A DNA stretch of 64,000 nt from the NCBI GenBank assembly GCA_029781855.1, contig JAKOVX010000048.1, forward strand, positions 81,499 through 145,498. Reading direction: 5' to 3'. The stretch is from Acidobacteriota bacterium (lineage in GTDB: Bacteria > Acidobacteriota > Blastocatellia > Pyrinomonadales > Pyrinomonadaceae). Below the pieces are notes generated by a model that ran no database searches, had not been told where the DNA came from, and saw only the letters and a list, made by a program, of their open reading frames with translations. A program made the position numbers and the translations under genes. How positions within the stretch are numbered: position 1 is the first letter of the stretch; each line of letters opens with the position of its first letter. Of this stretch, positions 58,202 to 64,000 are shown piece after piece.

Positions 58202-59524
58202 ATGAAGACCAAGATATTTCTAGTTACGCTTTTTCTTTTCGCTTTCTCGATCGCTCACGCACAAACCAAACCGCCATCCGAGTCGGCAATGGACCGATTT
58301 CTGCGATATGTCAAGATCGATACGCAGTCAGCGGAGGATCAGAACACTGTTCCGTCGACCAAGAAACAGTTCGATCTGGCGAATTTACTTGCCAGGGAAT
58401 TGAAGGACCTCGGTGTCCAGAATGTCAGGGTGAGTGAGTTCGGCATCGTTTACGGAATGGTGCCGGGCAATCTGGCGGACAATTCGAAGGTGCCGACGAT
58501 CGGATTTATCGCCCATATGGACACAAGTCCCGCGGTTTCGGGGGCGAACGTTAACCCGATCATTCACAAAAATTACCAGGGCGGCGACATCGTCCTGCCG
58601 AACGATAAGACCCAGGTCATCACGGTCGAGAAAAATCCCGACCTCAAGAATCTGATCGGTGACGATATCATTACGGCCGACGGCACGACGCTGCTCGGTT
58701 CCGACGATAAATCGGGCTGCGCGGAGCTGATGACGATGATCGACACGCTTCGAAACAATCCCGGCATCAAGCACGGCAACATCGCGATCGCCTTCACGCC
58801 CGACGAAGAGGTCGGCGGCGGCATTGAGAAATTTGACATCAAAGGCTGGGGAGCGAAGTTTGCGTACACCGTCGACGGCGAGCAACTCGGCGACATCTCC
58901 AACGAGACGTGGTCGGCACGCACCGCGACGGTGACATTCCACGGCAAGAACACGCATCCCGGCACGGCCAAGGGCATCATGATCAACTCGATGTACGCGG
59001 CGGGAGCGTTTCTCGAGGAGTTCAAGCGGGAAGTGCCGAACCGCCCGGAAACGACCGAAGGCCGCGAGGGGTTCATCCATCCCTATTCGGCGGCAATGAC
59101 CGAGGAAACGTCGACAATAAAGATCCTGCTCCGGAACTTTGACATCAAGGGGCTTGTTGCACAGGAAGATGCGGTCAAGAAGATCGTGGCCGATATCCAA
59201 AAGCGATATCCGGATGTGAAGGTGGACTACGAATCAAAGCTTGGCTACCTGAATATGAAAGAGGTGCTAAAGGATTATCCGCAATTGACCGACTACGCGA
59301 TCGAGGCATCGAAACGCGCCGGCGTAACGCCCGAGATCCGCCCGATCCGCGGAGGTACAGATGGCTCGACGCTGACCGCGGAGGGACTCCCGACGCCCAA
59401 CCTTTTCACCGGCGGGCACAATTTCCACGGCAAGCTCGAGTTCAACTCGCGAAAGGGATTGGAAAAGTCCACCGAAACGCTCGTGAATCTTGTACAGATC
59501 TGGGCGGAGAAAGGGAAGCAATAG
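58202..59524 (+). CDS. pepT: Peptidase T-like tripeptidase with a signal peptide
   Basis: 440 residues. The M20 metal ligands and motifs of PepT are all present: FIAHMDTSPAV (His, Asp), LLGSDDKSGCAELM (bridging Asp), FTPDEEVGGGIEKFD (catalytic Glu pair), YTVDGEQLGD (Asp) and FTGGHNFHGKLEF (C-terminal His). PepT removes the N-terminal residue from tripeptides and is cytoplasmic in the well-studied enteric bacteria. Here the protein begins with a clear signal peptide (about 1-21, ending SIAHAQ), so it probably works in the periplasm together with the other exported peptidases of the window. Confidence 0.92.
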   Translation: MKTKIFLVTLFLFAFSIAHAQTKPPSESAMDRFLRYVKIDTQSAEDQNTVPSTKKQFDLANLLARELKDLGVQNVRVSEFGIVYGMVPGNLADNSKVPTIGFIAHMDTSPAVSGANVNPIIHKNYQGGDIVLPNDKTQVITVEKNPDLKNLIGDDIITADGTTLLGSDDKSGCAELMTMIDTLRNNPGIKHGNIAIAFTPDEEVGGGIEKFDIKGWGAKFAYTVDGEQLGDISNETWSARTATVTFHGKNTHPGTAKGIMINSMYAAGAFLEEFKREVPNRPETTEGREGFIHPYSAAMTEETSTIKILLRNFDIKGLVAQEDAVKKIVADIQKRYPDVKVDYESKLGYLNMKEVLKDYPQLTDYAIEASKRAGVTPEIRPIRGGTDGSTLTAEGLPTPNLFTGGHNFHGKLEFNSRKGLEKSTETLVNLVQIWAEKGKQ

Positions 59525-59545
59525 TTTGCAAAAACCCGAACGTAA

Positions 59546-59585
59546 GTAAGGGCGTAACACGCAAAGTTGGGTGAAACGCCCTTAC
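59546..59585. repeat. 10-bp inverted repeat after pepT
   Basis: GTAAGGGCGT (59546-59555) and ACGCCCTTAC (59576-59585) are perfect complements across 20 bases, in the convergent gap between pepT and msrA. Without a T-tract it is not a classical terminator. Confidence 0.6.
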
Positions 59586-59600
59586 ATACCGACTTTTAAA

Positions 59601-59627
59601 GAACCCACCCGCTTACGCAGGTGGTTC
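59601..59627. repeat. Single copy of the palindromic element also found in the M1 gene
   Basis: GAACCCACCCGCTTACGCAG followed by GTGGTTC, near the msrA stop, matches the arm AACCACCCGCTACCGCAGGT of the M1 copies with a few changes. Here it lies outside coding sequence and no inverted partner is seen within 200 bases. Confidence 0.65.
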
Positions 59628-59631
59628 TGAC

Positions 59632-60312
59632 CTATTTCTCGACATACAGATCGGGAAACCGCGTCTTTAGGTCCTCGACCTTCGGTTTGTCGTTGATGAC
59701 GATGTAAGGCTGGTCCGGGTGAAGCGCAAGATAGTTCTGGTGATATGCCTCGGCCTCGCAAAACGCTTTGAGCGGAACGACTTGCGTCACAACTGGTTTC
59801 GAAAGAGCCTTCGATTTGTTGATGGCGTCGATGTAGCTGAGAGCCAGATTCTTCTGTTCGTCGTTCGCGTAAAAGATCGCCGAGCGGTACTGCGTACCGG
59901 TGTCCGGCCCCTGCCGATTTAGTTGGGTCGGATCATGCGCCACTGAAAAGAACACGGTCAGAAGCTGCACGTATGTGACCTTCGCCGGGTCAAAAGTTAC
60001 CTGGACAGACTCGGCGTGGCCCGTGTCGCCCTCGCTCACCTGATCGTAAGTCGCGGTTTTTGCCTCGCCACCCGAATAACCGGATTTGACGTCCACGACT
60101 CCCTTTACGTGCTTGAATACGGCATCAACGCCCCAAAAACATCCGCCCGCAAAGACGGCTTTCTGAAGCCCTTTCTGCGAACCCGGATTTTCCGGAGTCA
60201 CGAGCGGAGCAAGGTCGCTGACATCGACGTTTTTTGTCGAACTGCTGACCACGCCGCAGCCTATCGCTACGGCAAACGAAAGTAGGATAATGACCTTTGA
60301 GATCGAAAACAT
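59632..60312 (-). CDS. msrA: Peptide methionine-S-sulfoxide reductase MsrA, lipoprotein
   Basis: 226 residues from the ATG at 60312; an ATG 15 codons upstream is also possible. The N-terminus (KVIILLSFAVAIGCGVV) ends in a lipobox with Cys near 19, so the enzyme is probably anchored in the envelope. The MsrA active site GGCFWGVDAVF (near 56), GYSGGEAKTATYDQVSEGDTGH and FFSVAHDPTQLNRQGPDTGTQYRS are complete. It reduces methionine-S-sulfoxide in proteins, here likely outside the cytoplasm. No MsrB domain is fused. Confidence 0.92.
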   Translation of the reverse strand: MFSISKVIILLSFAVAIGCGVVSSSTKNVDVSDLAPLVTPENPGSQKGLQKAVFAGGCFWGVDAVFKHVKGVVDVKSGYSGGEAKTATYDQVSEGDTGHAESVQVTFDPAKVTYVQLLTVFFSVAHDPTQLNRQGPDTGTQYRSAIFYANDEQKNLALSYIDAINKSKALSKPVVTQVVPLKAFCEAEAYHQNYLALHPDQPYIVINDKPKVEDLKTRFPDLYVEK

Positions 60313-60564
60313 ATATTGATTCTGATGCAGAGGCTCTGCTCTGCGATCGCTTTTCATAGGGAGAAAACTAAATTTGGCAGACGAAAGCGAACGCCATTTC
60401 TCCGAGAGTTTATTCCCTGCACCGCCGTACCTATTCCCTGATAATAAATTCTCCAAATATGCGACCTTAGATTCATATCTTGAATTGTCCGCGATTATGG
60501 GTAAGCCGCTCAATCCTGCTAAAATCTCAATATACTCGAACGAGCGGGAAAGTCACGGCGGCGC

Positions 60565-60984
60565 ATGAATGATAAACCGATAAATTCGCCAAGGGCACCT
60601 GAGCCAGTCGGCCTGTACCCGCACGCGCGACGGGTCGGCGATCTGTTGTTCCTGTCGGGCGTCGGGCCGCGAGAACGCGGCAGCAAAAAGATCCCGGGCG
60701 TTGAGCTAAACGATGCCGGCGAGATCGTCTCATACGATATTGAGACGCAGTGCCGATCGGTCTTTCAGAACGTTCGTTACATTGTCGAGGAGGCGGGATC
60801 GTCGTGGGAGCAGATCGTCGATGTGACGGTTTTCCTGACGAATATGAAGGACGATTTTGCGACATATAACCGCATCTACGCCGAGTATTTTGCGGAAAAC
60901 CAACCTTGCCGGACGACGGTCGAGGTCAACAAACTTCCAACACCGATCGCTATCGAGCTAAAGGTCATAGCGGTCATCAATTAA
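60565..60984 (+). CDS. 2-aminomuconate deaminase, RidA/YjgF family
   Basis: 139 residues of the RidA fold. The opening RAPEPVGLYPHARRVGDLLF, followed by LSGVGPRERGS, is characteristic of the NbaF/AmnD branch (2-aminomuconate deaminase) rather than housekeeping RidA. It ends with CRTTVEVNKLPTPIAIELKV. The enzyme hydrolyses 2-aminomuconate to 4-oxalocrotonate and ammonia, the step after the semialdehyde dehydrogenase coded at 55701. The alcohol dehydrogenase gene follows 23 bases later with a strong ribosome site. Confidence 0.82.
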   Translation: MNDKPINSPRAPEPVGLYPHARRVGDLLFLSGVGPRERGSKKIPGVELNDAGEIVSYDIETQCRSVFQNVRYIVEEAGSSWEQIVDVTVFLTNMKDDFATYNRIYAEYFAENQPCRTTVEVNKLPTPIAIELKVIAVIN

Positions 60985-61007
60985 TTAACGACCAAGGAGG
61001 AGTAATA

Positions 61008-62075
61008 ATGATTCCAGCAGAAACCAAAGCAGTCGCAACACGCGGCTACGCAACACATAACAAAGAAGCAAAGTTCGAGCCGTTCGAATTCGCACGTCGT
61101 GAGGTCGGGCCGAATGACGTGCTGATCGACATCGAATACTGCGGCATTTGCCACACAGATATTCACCAGGCGAGGGCCGAGTGGGAGCCGATGATACCTG
61201 CCATCTATCCGATGGTGCCCGGCCACGAGATCGTCGGACGAGTGACTCAGGTCGGCGACAAGGTCACTAAGTTCAAGGTCGGCGATGCCGCCGGCATCGG
61301 CTGTTTTATCGATTCGTGCGGCGAATGTCCGGCGTGTCTTAGCGGAAATGAGCAATTCTGCTTCAAGGGTTGTGCAATGAGCTACAACGGCACCGAAATG
61401 GACCGCACGACACGCACATACGGCGGCTATTCGAACAAATATGTCATAAACGAGGATTATGCTCTTAAGGTTAACGCGACCGGTGACCTCTCGGGCGTCG
61501 CGCCGCTATTATGTGCGGGAATAACCACCTATGCTCCGCTCAAGAAATGGGGCGTCGGCCCGGGCAAAAAGGTCGCGGTCGCCGGTCTCGGCGGACTTGG
61601 GCACATGGGCGTCAAGATCGCGGCTGCCATGGGTGCCGAGGTTACCGTCCTGAGCACGTCGCCGTCGAAAGAGGCGGACGCACGGGGCCTCGGGGCAACG
61701 GGCTTTTTGAACACCCGAGACGAGGCCGCGGTGAAGGCTGCGACTGGGAGCTTTGACTTAATTCTCGATACGATCGCGGCGATGCACGATTACAATCTCT
61801 ATCTGAGCCTGCTCGGATTGAACGGGGTAATGGTCGTCGTTGGCGCTCCATCGGAGCCGATCCCGCTCAATGCGTTTTCGCTGATCGGCGGTAACAAGGT
61901 GATCGCCGGCTCAATGATCGGCGGCATCGCCGAGACGCAGGAAATGCTCGATTTCTGCGTGGAACACGGCGTCACCTCCGACGTCGAGGTCATCACGCCC
62001 GACCGTATCGAAGAAGCGTACGACCGCACCGTCAAGTCGGACGTGCGGTATCGGTTTGTCATCGATATGAAATAG
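61008..62075 (+). CDS. Zinc-dependent NAD(P) alcohol dehydrogenase, cinnamyl-alcohol type
   Basis: 355 residues from the ATG at 61008, which follows AAGGAGGAG by 5 bases. An overlapping upstream frame is rejected because of this ribosome site. The catalytic zinc site (CGICHTDIHQ, GHEIVG, LLCAGITTY), the structural zinc cysteines (SCGECPACLSGNEQFC) and the Rossmann loop GLGGLGHMGVK are intact. It is closest in pattern to YahK/CAD-like enzymes that reduce aldehydes with NADPH. Its link to the aminomuconate genes is positional; a role in clearing semialdehydes is inferred. Confidence 0.9.
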   Translation: MIPAETKAVATRGYATHNKEAKFEPFEFARREVGPNDVLIDIEYCGICHTDIHQARAEWEPMIPAIYPMVPGHEIVGRVTQVGDKVTKFKVGDAAGIGCFIDSCGECPACLSGNEQFCFKGCAMSYNGTEMDRTTRTYGGYSNKYVINEDYALKVNATGDLSGVAPLLCAGITTYAPLKKWGVGPGKKVAVAGLGGLGHMGVKIAAAMGAEVTVLSTSPSKEADARGLGATGFLNTRDEAAVKAATGSFDLILDTIAAMHDYNLYLSLLGLNGVMVVVGAPSEPIPLNAFSLIGGNKVIAGSMIGGIAETQEMLDFCVEHGVTSDVEVITPDRIEEAYDRTVKSDVRYRFVIDMK

Positions 62076-62094
62076 GCGTAAGTTTTCGCCGATC

Positions 62095-62144
62095 CTTTGC
62101 GACTTCGCGGCTTTGCGGGAGAAGTTTCCCGCAAAGTCGCAAAG
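62095..62144. repeat. Imperfect inverted repeat between adh and DUF1697 genes
   Basis: The left arm CTTTGCGACT...TTGCGGGA (62095-62120) pairs with TCCCGCAAAGTCGCAAAG (62127-62144) over 18 bases, with an 8-base bulge (TCGCGGCT) on the left side. It belongs to the same style of dispersed hairpin as those at 19670, 19884 and 23108. Confidence 0.65.
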
Positions 62145-62166
62145 ATGCAAAGCAAACCGGAATCTA

Positions 62167-62694
62167 ATGAGATACGTAGCCTTGCTCCGCGGCATTAACG
62201 TCGGCGGGAACACGATGATCAAGATGGAGGCGCTTCGAAATACTTTTGCGGGCCTCGGTTTTGAAAATGTCGTGAGCTACATCAACAGCGGCAATCTCGC
62301 GTTCGATACCGCAAAATTGGGCGAGGATAAGATGGCCGCAAAGATTGAAAGTGCGATCGAATCTGACTTCGGCAAGCACGTCGATGTTATGATCCGCGAG
62401 CAGAGTCACGTGCTACGTGTGCTGACCAACAATCCTTTCGAAGGTGAATTCGAAAGCCACAAGGAAATGCATGTCCTTTTTCTAAAGGAAGAAATGCCGG
62501 AGGATAAGGTAACACTTTTGCATGAGTCGGCCTTCCCGGGCGAACGTTACTTGGTCGTTGGTTGCGAGATCTACGCTCATTTACCAACCGGAGTCGCCGA
62601 CAGTCTCCTTACTAAAGGCTTTCTGGATAAGAAACTCAAACTTGTCTTTACCGGCCGCAACTGGCGGACGGTCAATAAACTGGCGGAAATTTAG
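62167..62694 (+). CDS. DUF1697 family protein
   Basis: 175 residues from the ATG at 62167. The start MRYVALLRGINVGGNTMIKM and the motif NVVSYINSGNLAFD are the signature of DUF1697, a ferredoxin-like two-domain protein of unknown function found in many bacteria. It ends with TGRNWRTVNKLAEI, also typical. The frame extends upstream through the hairpin repeat, which is why the later ATG is chosen. Confidence 0.9.
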   Translation: MRYVALLRGINVGGNTMIKMEALRNTFAGLGFENVVSYINSGNLAFDTAKLGEDKMAAKIESAIESDFGKHVDVMIREQSHVLRVLTNNPFEGEFESHKEMHVLFLKEEMPEDKVTLLHESAFPGERYLVVGCEIYAHLPTGVADSLLTKGFLDKKLKLVFTGRNWRTVNKLAEI

Positions 62695-62783
62695 CAGACC
62701 AACATTCGTCAGATTCGAAATTTGTCACAGCGGGCCTTTCGGCGGTGTAATCTGATTACATCTTTAACGACGAAGGAGCAACT

Positions 62784-63509
62784 ATGACAAATATCAATCG
62801 ACGTCTGCGTATTCTCGAGGTCTACGCGGTCATTTCGCTGACCGTTTTTTGCATTCTAGCATTTTCTGCATTCACACGATCGAAAGAGAAATTTACCGAG
62901 ATCGACGTTGAGCGTATGAATGTCCGCGAAAAGAACGGCCAGCTAGTTATGGTTGTCGCGAACAGCGACAGGATGCCGGATCCGACCGTAAACGGCAAAT
63001 CATTCAAGACCGAGCGGCCCGCCGGGATGCTCTTCTTTAACGGCCTCGGCGACGAGAACGGCGGCATTGTATTTGGAGCGGTTGAGGGCAAAGGGCAGTA
63101 TGGTTCGTACGCGGGCCTCTCGTTCGATAAATACAAGCAGGCACAGGCGATGGCTCTCGTGTATAACGATCACAACGGCAAGTACCGGGCGGGCCTCCAG
63201 ATCTGGGACCGACCTGAGAAGCCTCTCGATCAAATAATTGAGCGACAGGAAGAGATCTCGAAAATGCCGGACGGCGATGCAAAGACCGCCGCGAAAGCGA
63301 AGCTGCAACAGGAAAATCCTTCTCCGACACGTGTTTACGTTGGCAAGAACGCGGAAAAGGAATCCGAGGTGACACTTTACGATGCCAGCGGCAATGCGCG
63401 GATAAAAATGCTCGTCGCCGCCGACGGGACGCCCAAACTCGATTTCCTGGATGCGAAGGGCAAAGTCACCTACAGCTTGCCAAATGATGGTATCAAGGGT
63501 AAGAATTAG
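62784..63509 (+). CDS. Membrane-anchored protein of unknown function
   Basis: 241 residues with an AAGGAG ribosome site 6 bases upstream. One transmembrane helix near residues 12-30 (VYAVISLTVFCILAFSAFT) is followed by an extracytoplasmic beta-rich domain. The pattern VREKNGQLVMVVANSDRMPD and GMLFFNGLGDENGGIVFG is repeated more loosely near the end (EVTLYDASGNARIKMLV, PKLDFLDAKGKV). I recognise this as a conserved hypothetical type with no assigned role. The dioxygenase gene follows 18 bases later. Confidence 0.75.
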   Translation: MTNINRRLRILEVYAVISLTVFCILAFSAFTRSKEKFTEIDVERMNVREKNGQLVMVVANSDRMPDPTVNGKSFKTERPAGMLFFNGLGDENGGIVFGAVEGKGQYGSYAGLSFDKYKQAQAMALVYNDHNGKYRAGLQIWDRPEKPLDQIIERQEEISKMPDGDAKTAAKAKLQQENPSPTRVYVGKNAEKESEVTLYDASGNARIKMLVAADGTPKLDFLDAKGKVTYSLPNDGIKGKN

Positions 63510-63527
63510 GCTAGGGAAACTCTTCGA

Positions 63528-64000
63528 ATGCCTATCAGAAAGCCTTTCAATTTTAAACTTTGGATCGACGAACACCGGCATTTACTCAAGCCGCCGGTTG
63601 GGAATCAGTGTGTATATGACGACGGCGATTTCATCGTGATGGTCGTCGGAGGGCCGAATTCGCGTAAGGACTATCATTGGGACGAGGGCGAGGAGCTTTT
63701 TTACCAGATCGAAGGCGACATCAAGGTCCAGGTTCAGGAGGACGGCGAGGCGGTTGAGGTTCCGATCCACGAGGGCGAGATGTTCCTGTTACCGGCTCGC
63801 ATCCCGCACAATCCGATCCGCGGAGCGAATACCGTCGGCCTCGTGATCGAGCGAAAACGCCGCTCCGGCGAGCTCGACGGCCTGCTCTGGTTTTGTGAGA
63901 ACTGCAACGCGAAACTCTACGAGGAGTATTTCCAACTCGAAGACATCACGACCCAATTTCAAGGCGTGTTCAAGAAATTCTACGATTCGGAAGACCTCCG
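63528..64000 (+). CDS. nbaC: 3-hydroxyanthranilate 3,4-dioxygenase (cut by the window edge)
   Basis: The first 157 residues of a cupin dioxygenase; the stop is beyond 64000. The 3-HAO pattern is clear: PFNFKLWIDEHRHLLKPPVG start, iron ligands in DYHWDEGEELFYQIEGD (His, Glu) and LPARIPHNPIR (His), and the C-terminal CENCNAKLYEEYF, which begins the rubredoxin-like second metal site of bacterial enzymes. It opens 3-hydroxyanthranilate to 2-amino-3-carboxymuconate semialdehyde in tryptophan breakdown or NAD synthesis. With the dehydrogenase and deaminase upstream, the catabolic route is favoured. Confidence 0.92.
   Translation, partial: MPIRKPFNFKLWIDEHRHLLKPPVGNQCVYDDGDFIVMVVGGPNSRKDYHWDEGEELFYQIEGDIKVQVQEDGEAVEVPIHEGEMFLLPARIPHNPIRGANTVGLVIERKRRSGELDGLLWFCENCNAKLYEEYFQLEDITTQFQGVFKKFYDSEDL

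Noticed and set aside
1..64000. tRNA, rRNA or riboswitch genes
   Set aside because: I looked through the intergenic stretches for cloverleaf-type or known conserved leader sequences and saw none that I could defend; a covariance-model scan would be needed to exclude small RNAs.

Overview
The window is about 64 kb of a moderately GC-rich chromosome, densely packed with genes on both strands. I see no rRNA, tRNA, CRISPR array, phage module or intact insertion sequence. Several traits suggest an Acidobacteriota chromosome of the Blastocatellia/Pyrinomonadales type: Ser/Thr kinases with PEGA and sulfatase-modifying-factor domains, many secreted peptidases, FG-GAP/VCBS surface proteins, an EgtB/EgtD pair without egtA or egtC, and short palindromic repeats that spread even into coding sequence. 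The taxonomy is inference from gene content, not from a marker gene.

Layout. 1-6.6 kb: the end of a nucleotidyltransferase-like gene, a dead RHS fragment, a large secreted beta-propeller/Calx-beta/VCBS protein, a 22-bp tandem array and an S55 (SpoIVB-like) peptidase. 6.7-19.3 kb: an apparently inactive alpha/beta hydrolase, a Lon-N domain protein coupled to SbcD, an SDR, a B12-radical SAM protein, a CysQ-like phosphatase, HtrA with a coupled zinc-ribbon protein, a LysM protein, then PIN, aspartyl protease and Ogg2-type glycosylase genes. 20-28.7 kb: an M1 aminopeptidase with repeats inside its reading frame, IspH, a double GNAT, a helicase lacking its first RecA domain, an amidase and CoaX. 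28.8-33.4 kb: a tight minus-strand run egtB - membrane protein - egtD - birA - vanW - acidic protein. 33.4-43.3 kb: a HEAT-repeat protein, leuS, and a kinase / TPR / pseudokinase run. 43.6-52.1 kb: a second VCBS protein, an ECF sigma factor with its zinc-finger anti-sigma, two DUF4097-like proteins, dcd, and M28 and P1 peptidases. 52.1-55.4 kb: an unusual three-gene run (DUF4190 zinc ribbon, M48-like protein with a damaged HExxH, and a signal-less protein with eight DTDGDG repeats). 55.7-64 kb: genes of the 3-hydroxyanthranilate branch of tryptophan breakdown (2-aminomuconate-semialdehyde dehydrogenase, 2-aminomuconate deaminase, 3-hydroxyanthranilate dioxygenase), interspersed with a MetX-like hydrolase, a secreted PepT, a lipoprotein MsrA, a zinc alcohol dehydrogenase and DUF1697.

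The most interesting material: (1) perfect 24-bp palindromic repeats carried in frame inside the M1 peptidase gene; (2) the kinase-TPR-pseudokinase operon; (3) the acidic DTDGDG-repeat protein with its inactive-looking M48 partner; (4) several proteins that keep a fold but have lost catalytic residues (alpha/beta hydrolase, pseudokinase, M48-like), together with a helicase that lacks its ATP-binding domain.
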